64,000 nt of DNA from RYN-230 sp963770545 (lineage in GTDB: Bacteria > Actinomycetota > Actinomycetes > Streptosporangiales > Streptosporangiaceae): assembly GCA_963770545.1 (NCBI GenBank), contig CAVYQF010000003.1, forward strand, positions 9,874-73,873, read 5' to 3'. The first letter of the stretch is position 1. Each line of letters starts with the position of its first letter. Shown here piece after piece: positions 8,265-17,237 of this stretch. Below the pieces are notes generated by a model, which saw nothing but the letters and a program-made list of their open reading frames with translations, ran no database searches and had not been told where the DNA came from. The position numbers and the translations under genes were made by a program.

Positions 8265-9923
8265 TCAGCCGAGCGGGACCTGGATGACCCGTGTACCCCA
8301 GTTCCGGATCCCGGTCGTGGTCTGGCTCGACTTGGGCGGGATGTACTCGGTGGCCAGCCACGCGGAGTCCGACCTGCCGTCCGGGACTGCGAACGAGTAG
8401 TCACCCCAGCGCGGCGGGTTCGCCGCGGCCCGCTTGTACGGCCCGGACCCCGCTGCCGCCACGACCGCCGGCCCGAAGTCGCGGCCTCCGGCCTTCAGGG
8501 TGGCATAGGCGGCGCTCGGGAACCGCGCGCTGCTGGTCTGGGTGAAGATGACTGCCGCGTTCCCGGCTGCGTCCGGCTGGACCGCCGGGTAAATCTCGTA
8601 TTTGCCAACGGCGTCGATGTAGCCCTGGCGGACGATCGACGCACCAGCGATACCGGCCGAGCCGAGGCTCGGCTTCACCTGGAACCAGGCGCCCCCCGCG
8701 CGTACCGAGCTGTCGCCGGACGGCTGCACTGCCGTGGTCAGCTCACCCCAGACCGTACCGGCGACGAATTGGGTCTGCTGCATCCGGTCGTCACCGGAGT
8801 CCAGCTTGCTCTGGGCACCCTTCTGCGGAGCCTTTGGCGGGACAGCGTACCCCTCAGAGTTGATGACGACGCTGGACAGCGTCGGCATACCGCCCAGGCC
8901 AACCTGGTTCCGGTTGGTCATGGCCCAGACGCCGATGCGGTTGTCTCCGGTGCCGCTGGGGTCCAGCGAGCTGAGGAGGTACTCGGCGTCCGGCCGCCCC
9001 GTGGACAGGGCGGGCTGGGGCGCCGTGGTGTCGGTCGTCAGGTGGGGGAAGTTCACGACGTGCGGGCTCGCAACGCCTTTGACGAGGTCGGACTTGTCGA
9101 TCGCCCACATCTCCGCACCGTTGAACTGCGTCCCGAGGATCGAGAACTCGTCAGCGGTGACGTACAGGTTGGCCTGATCGATCCCGATCCTCGGCTGGTC
9201 GCCGAAACACGGGCAGCCGTTCCCGGACGGGTCTGTCGTGTCGATCGAGTACTCGTTCCACAGCCCGCGCGGGTCGGCGTTGTGCCGCACGGCGATCAGC
9301 AGGGACGACGCGGTGGACGCGTCGTTCAGAAACAAGATCGTCGCGAACCAGGTCTGGGTGCTCGGGTCAAACCAGCAGCGCGGGTCGCTGGTGAACTCCT
9401 TGGCGCCCACGTTGAACAGGTCGTTGATGTTGAAGGGCCCGCGCAGCGACTTCCCGGTCGTGAGGTAGATGCGGTACGCGGAGTTGACCGGCTCGAGCAC
9501 GAAGCCGTTGCCCTCGCACAGACCCTGGTCCGGAGGTTCGAACATCTGCTCGAAGTTGGTGACCTGGCTGTCCCGGCTGCTGACGCCATTGAAGTTGACC
9601 AGAGCAGAACTCGTCGCCGGCGCCGTGGCCGCCGCTGACACCGACGCCGACGCGCCGGGCACCGCCTCCGCGGCCGAGAAGTGGCCAGACGGCAGCCGGC
9701 GAGCCCCCGCGGGGGCCACTCGCGCCGACAGCGCTCCGGCGGCCGGCTTGTGCCTGGGCATCAGCCGGGCAACTCCCCGTATGCCGGTGTAGTGCCTCAC
9801 CGCGGGAGACGGAGTCGTCCCCGAAGCAGACGCTTGCGCCGCCGTGGCCGCCAGCAGCGCTGCGATCGTCGCCAGGCTCGCGGCCACAGCCACGCCCAGC
9901 CTTCCCACCCGGGTAACGCTCAC
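8265..9923 (-). CDS. Secreted protein of unknown function, paralogue 1
   Basis: The ~552-residue protein has a Sec signal peptide (VGRLGVAVAASLATIAALL, cleavage near AQASA), a low-complexity Ala-rich segment, and a beta-rich globular part. That part shares PPDQGLC, FGDQP, RWGDYSFA, WLATEYIPP and NWGTxVxQV with the protein encoded at 10303-12015. The overall pattern suggests an extracellular propeller-like fold, but no catalytic motif is recognised. The GTG at 9923 has AAGGGGGA upstream. A longer frame from 9989 adds non-signal residues and is less likely. A perfect 18-base palindrome lies about 150 bases upstream and a hairpin terminator directly downstream. Confidence 0.85.
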   Translation of the reverse strand: MSVTRVGRLGVAVAASLATIAALLAATAAQASASGTTPSPAVRHYTGIRGVARLMPRHKPAAGALSARVAPAGARRLPSGHFSAAEAVPGASASVSAAATAPATSSALVNFNGVSSRDSQVTNFEQMFEPPDQGLCEGNGFVLEPVNSAYRIYLTTGKSLRGPFNINDLFNVGAKEFTSDPRCWFDPSTQTWFATILFLNDASTASSLLIAVRHNADPRGLWNEYSIDTTDPSGNGCPCFGDQPRIGIDQANLYVTADEFSILGTQFNGAEMWAIDKSDLVKGVASPHVVNFPHLTTDTTAPQPALSTGRPDAEYLLSSLDPSGTGDNRIGVWAMTNRNQVGLGGMPTLSSVVINSEGYAVPPKAPQKGAQSKLDSGDDRMQQTQFVAGTVWGELTTAVQPSGDSSVRAGGAWFQVKPSLGSAGIAGASIVRQGYIDAVGKYEIYPAVQPDAAGNAAVIFTQTSSARFPSAAYATLKAGGRDFGPAVVAAAGSGPYKRAAANPPRWGDYSFAVPDGRSDSAWLATEYIPPKSSQTTTGIRNWGTRVIQVPLG

Positions 9924-10074
9924 CTGATCCCCCTTCGAAGGCTTCCCGCCCCAATCCCTTCCGGCGTCCGCACACCCCTGACTTCCCACATCACAGCTCG
10001 GTGGGGTGCCCCGCTTTGCCTGACCAGGCCGGATAACCGGATAAGGCTATCGTTTTGACCAAGTTTTGGGCAGA

Positions 10075-10092
10075 CCCAGAACATGTTCTGGG
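10075..10092. promoter_or_regulatory. Perfect 18-base palindrome, candidate operator
   Basis: CCCAGAACATGTTCTGGG is an uninterrupted palindrome, flanked by GGGC (about 10068-10071) and GCCC (about 10096-10099) that extend the symmetry. It lies between the two secreted-protein genes, about 150 bases upstream of the start at 9923 on the minus strand. The GAAC/GTTC halves are 2 bases apart, unlike the 4-base gap of actinobacterial LexA boxes, so LexA is unlikely. The binding protein is unknown. Confidence 0.45.
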
Positions 10093-10227
10093 TAAGCCCA
10101 GATCAACTGAGGCGGCAGGTTTCCACTCGCCGTTAACGGCTCGAATGCCATGCGATCCACCAGCCGTCGCTGCCGGGCTCCGGCTGAGACCCGGGCCGGC
10201 AATCGGAGCATCTGGGCCCCGCCACAC

Positions 10228-10268
10228 GCCGCATGGTCCCAGGCCCGTGAGACCTGGAACCATGCGGC
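10228..10268 (-). terminator. Hairpin terminator
   Basis: GCCGCATGGTCCCAGG (10228-10243) pairs with 10253-10268 over 16 bases with one mismatch and a 9-base loop. It begins about 35 bases past the stop of the minus-strand gene at 10303, where a terminator is expected, and insulates the downstream paralogue. Confidence 0.8.
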
Positions 10269-10302
10269 ATTCGTGCCTGAACTAGGCCTGGTTAGGGCCC
10301 GG

Positions 10303-12015
10303 TCACTTCACTTGGAATACGTAGGTTCCCCAGTTGTCCATGGGATCCTGGTCGGCGGCCGGCGGGATGTATTCCGTGGCCAGCCAGACGCCGTATCCGT
10401 CGGGGTCGGGCTGGGCGAAGGAGTAGTCCCCCCAGCGGGGCGAGTTGAAGGGCGGCGCGTCGGAGAAGCTGACGTGCGGCCCGGTGCCTGCGGCTACCGT
10501 GGTGATCCGGCCTGAGCCCAGGCGGGTGTACGCCGCGCTGGGGTCGATGGTGGCGCTGGTGATCGTGAACACCATCTCGGGGCTGCCGGACTGCGGCGCT
10601 CCGATAGCCGGGTAGAGCAGATTAGCGTTTCTGCCGCTTACGTATCCCTGCTGGGCCACGTGCTGGCGGGTGGCGTCGATCTTAAACCATGCGGCAGCGT
10701 CCCGGGCAGCTTGCCCGTTGGGGCTCACCGCGGCGTCCAGCGCCGTCCACAGCTGGATGTGGCCGCCGTAGCCACGGGTGACTTCCACGGGCCCGCTGAG
10801 ACGGCTGTCGTCCGGGTTGAGGGCGGTTTCCGAGGTGATGACAGAGCCGTCGACGGTGGTGGTGGAACCGTCGCCGGTGCTGGTGGCGGGGACCGGGAAC
10901 GCATACGGTTCGCTGGGCAGGACCTTGCCGGTCAGGCTGACCGTGCCGTGGCCGGTCGTCACGGAGGCGCTGCCGGTAAGGGTCCACAGGCCCAGGGTGC
11001 GGCCGACCGGGTTGTTATCGCCGTTGGCCAGGAACGGAACCGAGTTCACCAGGTAACCGGGGTTGCCGCCGGTGCCGATCGCCGGGTCCATCCCGACGAC
11101 CGGGTTACCGGCCAGGGACACCGGCCCGACCACCGAATCGCTCACCGTCGCCGCCTCGGAGGCCAGTTGCGGCTTGGAGATGACCAAGGCGATGGCGCCT
11201 TCGTAGTTCGACTCGGTGAGGCCGCAGTACTCGTCGGTGGAGATGACGAGCGCGTTGTCGTTGAAGCCGGTCTTCGGCTGGTCGCCGAAGCAGTCCCCGG
11301 CGCTCGGGCCGCCCAGTGAGGTATCGAACTGGTAGGCGGCGACGCCGCGCTTGTTCATGACCACCACGTCGGCGGTGGTGTTGTTGTCGTCGGCCGCCGG
11401 GCCGGTGGCCACGGGGAACCCAATCTCGGTGAAGTAGAAGCTGTGCGTGGCCGCGTCATACAGGCAGCGCACGTCGCCTTCGGCGTAGGGGTCCTGGAAC
11501 AAGGTCGCCAGGCTGACGTCGGGCCGTAGCAGCGTCCCGCCGGGGGTGGTCTCCCGTGTCGCCAGGTTGATCGGCTCCCAGACCGCCTTGGGGCTTCCTG
11601 CCAGGGTGCTGTCGCGGCCGACGCACAGGCCCTGGTCGGGTGGCGTCACCGGGAAGCCGTTCAGGTTGTCGCTGTTGAGATCGCTCAGGCCGTTGAAGGC
11701 GGAGCTCACCCCGCTGTGGGACACATTGCCGCTGGCCGTGCTGGCGCTCTTCGCCGGGGCTGCGCTCGCGCCGACCCTCGACGGCCTCCCCAGGCCCAGG
11801 GGCGTGAACGCTTGCGGGCCCTCATTGCGGAAGGCCGAGGCGACTTTCGGCAAGCTGGAGATGCTGGCGGTCTGGGTCAGCCGCGTGGCGGCACCGGGCG
11901 TGCCGTGGTAAGTCGCCGGGCTGCTGGCCGCGGTGGCGGCCATGGACGCGGTCGCCGGAAGCACGGCAAACGAACATACTGCTCCCAGGGCCGCTATCAG
12001 CGGCAATCTTTTCAT
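10303..12015 (-). CDS. Secreted protein of unknown function, paralogue 2
   Basis: The 570-residue protein opens with a Sec signal peptide (MKRLPLIAALGAVCSFAVLP, cleavage near ASMAA) and an Ala/Ser-rich spacer. It then shares with the 8265-9923 product the PPDQGLC, FGDQPKTG, PRWGDYSFA, WLATEYIPP and NWGTYVFQVK blocks in the same order, so the two are diverged tandem duplicates. Several Cys pairs (for example GLCVGRD and DCFGDQP) may form disulfides. GGAGG precedes the ATG at good spacing. No active-site motif is recognised. An extracellular binding or propeller-type role is inference. Confidence 0.85.
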   Translation of the reverse strand: MKRLPLIAALGAVCSFAVLPATASMAATAASSPATYHGTPGAATRLTQTASISSLPKVASAFRNEGPQAFTPLGLGRPSRVGASAAPAKSASTASGNVSHSGVSSAFNGLSDLNSDNLNGFPVTPPDQGLCVGRDSTLAGSPKAVWEPINLATRETTPGGTLLRPDVSLATLFQDPYAEGDVRCLYDAATHSFYFTEIGFPVATGPAADDNNTTADVVVMNKRGVAAYQFDTSLGGPSAGDCFGDQPKTGFNDNALVISTDEYCGLTESNYEGAIALVISKPQLASEAATVSDSVVGPVSLAGNPVVGMDPAIGTGGNPGYLVNSVPFLANGDNNPVGRTLGLWTLTGSASVTTGHGTVSLTGKVLPSEPYAFPVPATSTGDGSTTTVDGSVITSETALNPDDSRLSGPVEVTRGYGGHIQLWTALDAAVSPNGQAARDAAAWFKIDATRQHVAQQGYVSGRNANLLYPAIGAPQSGSPEMVFTITSATIDPSAAYTRLGSGRITTVAAGTGPHVSFSDAPPFNSPRWGDYSFAQPDPDGYGVWLATEYIPPAADQDPMDNWGTYVFQVK

Positions 12016-12459
12016 GAGCTATACCTCCAGGCCGAAAGTATTGACGGCAAGTCACGCTAGCCACCGTGCGTACTGTGACATAACCACCGATTGCCAAGCG
12101 TGGCTGAACCGTTAGCAGAAGATCTCAGCCGTCTGGAATCCGTGATAATCCGGACACCGCACCCTCACGGTCCTCGCGCGCGTCTTGCGAGCATCTCCGA
12201 TGCCGTCCTGCTCTGGCCCGGCCTTACCCGACCTGATCGCGGGAGCTAGCCCAGGACGCAGGGATTCCTTATCGTTTTACAGATCGCCGATCGTGCTATT
12301 GCAGCCGTCTTGCGGACGTGATACGTCCCTAGGTAGAGGCCGCGGTGCACAGCCGGGCTGAGCGGGCTGTGCGAGGCCCGGGGGAACGGGGATGGGTGTT
12401 AGCGGTAGCGCACCAGGCGGGGTTATCGCTCGCGACTATTCAGGGTGAACGGGGGCGGG
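12016..12459. other. Divergent intergenic region
   Basis: These 444 bases separate the minus-strand secreted-protein gene from the plus-strand three-gene unit and should hold both promoters. The part near 12250-12310 is somewhat AT-richer (TTATCGTTTTACAG). No credible gene or strong palindrome is seen. Confidence 0.5.
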
Positions 12460-12696
12460 ATGAAGCCATCGAAGATCCGGGTCCGGCTGGAAACTGCCAT
12501 AGCGCTCCTGGCGGGCCTGCTGGGGGTTGTGACCATCTTCTGGCACGACTGGATCGAGGCCCTGACCGGCTGGGACCCAGACCACCACAACGGCAGCTTC
12601 GAATGGCTCATCGTCGCCGGTCTTCTGGTGGTCTCGGCCGCGATGGGAACTGTCGCCCGCCGCCACTGGAGGCTGTTGCAGGCCGATTCCGCATGA
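12460..12696 (+). CDS. Small two-helix membrane protein
   Basis: The 78-residue protein MKPSKIRVRLETAIALLAGL... has two hydrophobic segments (about 11-28 and 45-65) separated by a polar loop with HDWIEALTGWDPDHHNGSFEW, and a basic C-terminus (RRHWRLL). The ATG at 12460 follows GGGGGCGGG; a GTG at 12445 is an alternative. It is 16 bases upstream of the next gene in the same direction, so it probably belongs to one transcript with the two genes that follow and may anchor or export them. No family is recognised. Confidence 0.65.
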   Translation: MKPSKIRVRLETAIALLAGLLGVVTIFWHDWIEALTGWDPDHHNGSFEWLIVAGLLVVSAAMGTVARRHWRLLQADSA

Positions 12697-12712
12697 ACAG
12701 GGGGTAACGCGC

Positions 12713-13144
12713 ATGCCACCACGCAAGCGCCCCGCGTCCTCGGGGCGGAGCAAGGCATCAGGCAAGACAGATCCTCCGGCGGATTCGGCGGGACGTTCCG
12801 GGGGCGGTGGCCGGGGCGGCCGGACACCGAGGTTGGGACGCAGTCCCGATGCTGATCCGGTACGGCTCCACCGCGAGTACGTCCAGGAGCGGATCGGCGG
12901 CGGGGAACTCCCCACCCCCGAGGCTTACGAGCGTGCCGTTGATCAGTGGCATCAGCTGGCCGGGGCGGTCCGCGCTCCGGCAGGCGAGGTCCACCCGCTG
13001 GCCGAGCAGGTCGCCGGGGCACTGGAGCACGTCGCGGAGGCATTCGTCGAGACGGGCGCGGCCGGGCCGGCGGCGCGGTACGAGGGGGTGCTGCCTGCCA
13101 CCGATCCCGGTGACAACAGCCCGTATGAGGAGCGCTGGCGATGA
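12713..13144 (+). CDS. Hypothetical protein upstream of the propeller/ASH gene
   Basis: The 143-residue soluble protein starts with a basic, Gly/Ser/Pro-rich disordered segment (residues 1-50) and continues with a helical part (VRLHREYVQERIGGGELPTPEAYERAVDQWHQL) that includes a hydrophobic helix region AEQVAGALEHVAEAF. There is no signal peptide. An AGGGGG site precedes the ATG. Its stop overlaps the next start (ATGA at 13141-13144), so it is made together with the giant protein and may be a partner. The family is not recognised. Confidence 0.75.
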   Translation: MPPRKRPASSGRSKASGKTDPPADSAGRSGGGGRGGRTPRLGRSPDADPVRLHREYVQERIGGGELPTPEAYERAVDQWHQLAGAVRAPAGEVHPLAEQVAGALEHVAEAFVETGAAGPAARYEGVLPATDPGDNSPYEERWR

Positions 13145-16100
13145 GCCTCAACGGCACAGTCTGGGCAGCGCGGGGGCCCAGCCCGATGGGCGAGGGGCCA
13201 CGGCAGGACAACGGCCTGGTCTCGGCGATCGCGATCAACCCGAACGACCCGAGCGTCGTCTACCAGGGCACCGCCGGCGGCGGGGTCTGGCGCAGCATCG
13301 ACGGTGGCCAGCACTGGATCCCGCAGTTCGACCGGCAGGCCGCCCTCGGCATCGGTGAGCCGGCCGCGCTGGCCATCGACCCTAACGACACCGACACGGT
13401 CTACATCGGCACCAGCCAGCGGGTCACCCCGCAGCCGCAGGCCGGCCTGTTCAAGTCCACCGATGGCGGCAGCAGCTGTGTCCGGCTCGGCTCGGGTTAC
13501 CCGGCCGGCAACGTCGGCAACGCGATCATCTTCACGAACCAGTGGATCAACGTGATCATCGTTGACCCTGCCGACTCGCAGACGCTCTACCTGTCCTCCA
13601 CCAGCGGGGTGTTCCGCTCGCAGGACGGCGGCCTGAACTGGACACAAGGCACAGGTATCTCCGGTGACGTCCGCTCGCTAGTACTCGACACCTCGACACC
13701 GGCGGCGGCCCGGATATTGCACGCGGGCCAGGTTGGGCAGGGGGTCTTCACCTCGGCCGACGGCGGTCAGACCTGGGCCCAGGTGCTGAGCGCGGGCACC
13801 CCCGCGGTGGCCACCGCGGTCGGAGCGGGCGGCATCGGCAAGGTGGTCGTCGCCATCGCCCCGCCCACCTCGCCCGCGAACCCGGCAGGCGTACAGGTCC
13901 TGTACGCCTCCATGGCCGGAACCGGGAGCGCCCCGGACCCGGTCGGGTTCTTCGTCAGCACCGACGGCGGCGTCACCTGGACCCAGCAAGCGGCCACGGG
14001 CATGCCGGGGAACACCCAGGGCGGCTACAGCTTCCATTTCGCCGTCAACCCGGCGTCACCTGGCGACGGCGTCAACGACATCATCTATTTCGGCACGGTC
14101 GGGCAGGCCCGCTCGGGTGACTCCGGGCAGAACTTCACCGGGGTCAACGGGCTGCACGCCGACACCCACTCCTGGGCCTTCATGCCGCAGTCCGGCGGCA
14201 CGCCGTCAACCGTCTACTCCGGCAACGACGGCGGCCTCTTCGTATCGACCGACGGCACGAACTTCTCCCCCATCAATAGCGGCGGCCTGCAGACGGGGCT
14301 GTTTTACAACATCGACAGCAAGCCCGACGCGGGCGCCGACGTCATCGTCGGCGCACTGCAGGACAACGAGGTCGAGACGACCAGCGGCGTGACCCCGCCC
14401 GGCTGGAGGGGCACCAACGGCGGCGACGGGTGGGACGTCGTCTACGACGGTGGCATCTCCGGCCAGTTGTATTGCACCAGCGGCTTCTGGTCCCCCGCGC
14501 CCTGCACCCGTGTGTGGCGGTCCACCGACGACGGGGTCAACTGGTCCGAGGTCACTCCGTGGGGCACCGCGACCGACGCCGGCTGCTACCTCGCGCCGAT
14601 CGCGACCGACCCCAGCAGCGGCGGCACCGTCTACGTCAGCGGCAGCCAGAACTTGTGGCAAAGCACGGACGGCGCGAACAACTGGCGCATCATCGGCAGC
14701 TTCTCCGGCGCCGGCCGCACCAGCGTCGCGCCGGCCGACAGCAACAACGTCGTTGTCGCGGTCGGCACCAGCGTGTTCGTCACCACCAACGCGCTGGCAG
14801 CCGCGCCCACATTCACCGACATCACCCGCGACCTGCCATCACGCAGCGTCCAGCGGGCCGCCTTCGACCCCAACGACCCCACCGTCGTCTATGCCGTGCT
14901 CGGCGGTTTCGACGGGTTCGGCGCCGGACAGCAGGGCCATGTGTTCCGCACCACGGTAGGCGGCACAGCCTGGGAGAACATCTCCCCGGCCGTGAACATC
15001 CCGTACGGCGCGCTCGAACTCGACGGCGCCGACACACCCAGCACCATCTACGTGGGCAACGATCTCGGCGTGCTCCGCTCGGTCAACCGCGGCCTGACCT
15101 GGACCGTCCTGGATGACATCCATTTCCCGCGAGCGCCCGTCACCGACCTCGTGCTCGCGCGGGACGCGCGGATCCTGCGGGCTGCCACCTACGGCCGCGG
15201 GGTGTTCGAGTTCACCACCGCGCAGGGGCCGGTCATCGCGGTGAACCTGCAAGATGGCCTCGACTTCGGGACCGTATGCCTGGGTGGCCGCGAGGACCTG
15301 ACGCTGCAGATCTTCAACGTCGGCATCGCCGACCTGGTGATCACCAGCGTCCAGCGGCTCACCGGCTCGGCCACCATCACCGTGTTGCCCATGCCCGGCA
15401 CGCCGCTGGTCATCGCGCCCGGGGAGGAAGTGGACTTCACCGTCCGCTACCAGCCAGCGGTCATCGGCGCGGCCGACACCACCACCATCCGGATCGAGAG
15501 CAACGATCCGACCGCTCCCGTGGTCGACCTGGAGGCCACCGCCGTCACCGGGACGGGGCTGCTGGGCGTCGCGATCCCCGACCACGGATACTTCGGCGAA
15601 GTCTGCCGCGGCAGCTTCGCTGACCGCGACATCGTCTGGAACAACGTGGGCACCTGCGACCTTCAGGTCTTGGGCGTCACATCGTCGGACCCGCAGTTCA
15701 TCCCGCCCGAGGCGACCTACCCGATCCTCATCGCACCGGGCGACTCGGTCAGCGTCCCGGTACGGTTCCAGCCCGCAGCGTTTGGTGCCGTCTCGGCCAC
15801 CCTGACCGTGGTAACGGACAGCGCTGCACCCAACCTGTCCGTCAACCTGAGCGGGACGTGCCCGCCGCCACGACTGGTCACATTCCTGCCGGACACCGGC
15901 AAATTCGGCCGCGTCTGTGCCTGCTCGTTCCGCGACGAGGCACTGACCATCAGCAACGCCGGCCACTGCGTCCTGACGGTCACCGCGATCACCTCAGCGT
16001 CGGGCGAGTTCCTCGTCCCGGACGTCGCCATCTTCCCGCTGACGGTGGCACCAGGAACCGCCACCCAGATCCCGATCCGCTTCCAGCCCGGAACCTACGG

Positions 16101-16830
16101 GCACAAAGCCGCGACCATCACCGTCATCAGCGACGACCCAGCCGGCCCGCGGACCATCGACGTCTCCGGATACGCGCCGCACGGCGTGCTCGCGGTCAGC
16201 GGATCGACGGACTTCGGCCAGGTCAACCTGGGCCTGACCGCGCAGACTGTGCTCACCCTGGCCAACGTCGGCGATTGCGACCTGCACGTGTGCCGGGTCG
16301 CGTTCCGCTCGCCCGGGCCGTGCGGGTGCATCTCGGGCGGCTGCGGCTGCCGCGGGTGCGGGTGCGATCACACGCCGGGCCGCTGCCACGAATGCGGCGA
16401 GCACCACCGTCACGACCACGGCGAGCACCATCACCACCATGGTGAGCATCACCACGAAGACGGGCCCGGAGAGCCGGAACACGCCAAACCAGGCCATGGT
16501 GAAGATCCGGAGCGGGACCGGTGCGACTTCTGCCACGACCACGACAGCCGCTGCGGCACCTGCCAGTGCTGCGCCCAGTTCCGGCTCGTCGACAACCCGT
16601 TCCCGACCACGATGCGCCCCGGCTCGTCGCTGCCCCTCACCATCACGTTCACCCCGACATGCGAATTCAACCCCTGCTGTGAGCTGGTGATCTGCACCGA
16701 CGACCCCGAGCACGAACGAACCACGCTGCTGGTGACCGGGCACCTGCGGCGCACCCTGGCCACCGCCATCAAATGCTGGGCCGGCCAGGAAATCCGCGAC
16801 ATGATCGCCGGAGGAGGAAAAGACTGCTGA
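13141..16830 (+). CDS. Large BNR beta-propeller protein with four ASH repeats and a Cys/His-rich insert
   Basis: This 1229-residue protein has about eleven sialidase/BNR-type blades in residues 1-690 (VWRSIDGGQHW, VFRSQDGGLNW, VFTSADGGQTW, FFVSTDGGVTW, VWRSTDDGVNW and others), like the double propeller of sortilin and GH74 proteins. Four ASH/choice-of-anchor-D Ig-like repeats follow (about 697-805, 806-907, 908-1012, 1013-1210). The fourth is split between VAFRSPG and AQFRLVDNP by an insert (about 1061-1144) with 14 Cys and 18 His. No signal peptide or anchor is seen, although the insert and repeats look extracellular. The catalytic residues of sialidases are not evident. It is translationally coupled to the gene before it. 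It may be a metal-binding surface or scaffold protein; function is unproven. Confidence 0.85.
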   Translation: MSLNGTVWAARGPSPMGEGPRQDNGLVSAIAINPNDPSVVYQGTAGGGVWRSIDGGQHWIPQFDRQAALGIGEPAALAIDPNDTDTVYIGTSQRVTPQPQAGLFKSTDGGSSCVRLGSGYPAGNVGNAIIFTNQWINVIIVDPADSQTLYLSSTSGVFRSQDGGLNWTQGTGISGDVRSLVLDTSTPAAARILHAGQVGQGVFTSADGGQTWAQVLSAGTPAVATAVGAGGIGKVVVAIAPPTSPANPAGVQVLYASMAGTGSAPDPVGFFVSTDGGVTWTQQAATGMPGNTQGGYSFHFAVNPASPGDGVNDIIYFGTVGQARSGDSGQNFTGVNGLHADTHSWAFMPQSGGTPSTVYSGNDGGLFVSTDGTNFSPINSGGLQTGLFYNIDSKPDAGADVIVGALQDNEVETTSGVTPPGWRGTNGGDGWDVVYDGGISGQLYCTSGFWSPAPCTRVWRSTDDGVNWSEVTPWGTATDAGCYLAPIATDPSSGGTVYVSGSQNLWQSTDGANNWRIIGSFSGAGRTSVAPADSNNVVVAVGTSVFVTTNALAAAPTFTDITRDLPSRSVQRAAFDPNDPTVVYAVLGGFDGFGAGQQGHVFRTTVGGTAWENISPAVNIPYGALELDGADTPSTIYVGNDLGVLRSVNRGLTWTVLDDIHFPRAPVTDLVLARDARILRAATYGRGVFEFTTAQGPVIAVNLQDGLDFGTVCLGGREDLTLQIFNVGIADLVITSVQRLTGSATITVLPMPGTPLVIAPGEEVDFTVRYQPAVIGAADTTTIRIESNDPTAPVVDLEATAVTGTGLLGVAIPDHGYFGEVCRGSFADRDIVWNNVGTCDLQVLGVTSSDPQFIPPEATYPILIAPGDSVSVPVRFQPAAFGAVSATLTVVTDSAAPNLSVNLSGTCPPPRLVTFLPDTGKFGRVCACSFRDEALTISNAGHCVLTVTAITSASGEFLVPDVAIFPLTVAPGTATQIPIRFQPGTYGHKAATITVISDDPAGPRTIDVSGYAPHGVLAVSGSTDFGQVNLGLTAQTVLTLANVGDCDLHVCRVAFRSPGPCGCISGGCGCRGCGCDHTPGRCHECGEHHRHDHGEHHHHHGEHHHEDGPGEPEHAKPGHGEDPERDRCDFCHDHDSRCGTCQCCAQFRLVDNPFPTTMRPGSSLPLTITFTPTCEFNPCCELVICTDDPEHERTTLLVTGHLRRTLATAIKCWAGQEIRDMIAGGGKDC
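16321..16572 (+). other. Cys/His-rich insert inside the fourth ASH repeat
   Basis: Residues 1061-1144 of the propeller/ASH protein open with closely spaced cysteines (CGC, CGC, CGC, then CHEC), pass through two runs of His (five and three in a row) with acidic residues, and close with CDFCHDHD, CGTC and QCC. This composition suits binding of Zn, Ni, Cu or a similar metal. It falls exactly in the loop where repeats 2 and 3 have only TSSDPQF or TSASGEF, so it looks like an insertion into an existing domain. Confidence 0.8.
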
Positions 16831-16858
16831 ACTCGCACACGCCGCATCTGGCCAGCCG

Positions 16859-17213
16859 CGCCCGCAGGATCCCGATCGCGCTGCCCAGTTGATCCCTGTC
16901 CCGGTCCCGGTGATCCTGGCCACTGCGGTGGGCTGCGTCGGCGGGATCTACGGCATCGGTGGCGGGTCGATCCTGGCCCGTATCCTGATCGGCTCGGGCA
17001 GACGTCCCGCCGAGGTCGCGCCCGCCGGCAGTCCCCCCGGCCTCCACGTTCGTGACCTCAGTAACCGGCGTCATCACCTTCACCATCTTGTCCATCCACC
17101 AGCACGGCTCCGCGCTCGCCGACGGGCTGCCCGTGCCCTTGCGCCAGCGGTATCCGGCCGCCCGCAACGGGCAGGAGCGTCCTGATTGGCTGCGGCTGCT
17201 GGGAAACGTTTGA
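16859..17213 (+). pseudogene. TauE/SafE-type permease remnant
   Basis: One frame reads LIPVPVPVILATAVGCVGG then IYGIGGGSILARILIG and PAEVAPA; after a shift near 17030 another frame continues ASTFVTSVTGVITFTILS and HQHGS, ending at the TGA of 17211-17213. This is the central part of a sulfite exporter TauE/SafE permease. The N-terminal half and the C-terminal helices are missing and only a TTG could start it. It is a decayed gene between the propeller unit and the next oxidoreductase. Confidence 0.65.
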
Positions 17214-17237
17214 CCAGATGACGGGAGAGCTGAAAAC

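Noticed and set aside
10075..10092. LexA (SOS) box
   Set aside because: GAAC and GTTC halves are separated by 2 bases, not the 4 of the actinobacterial LexA site.
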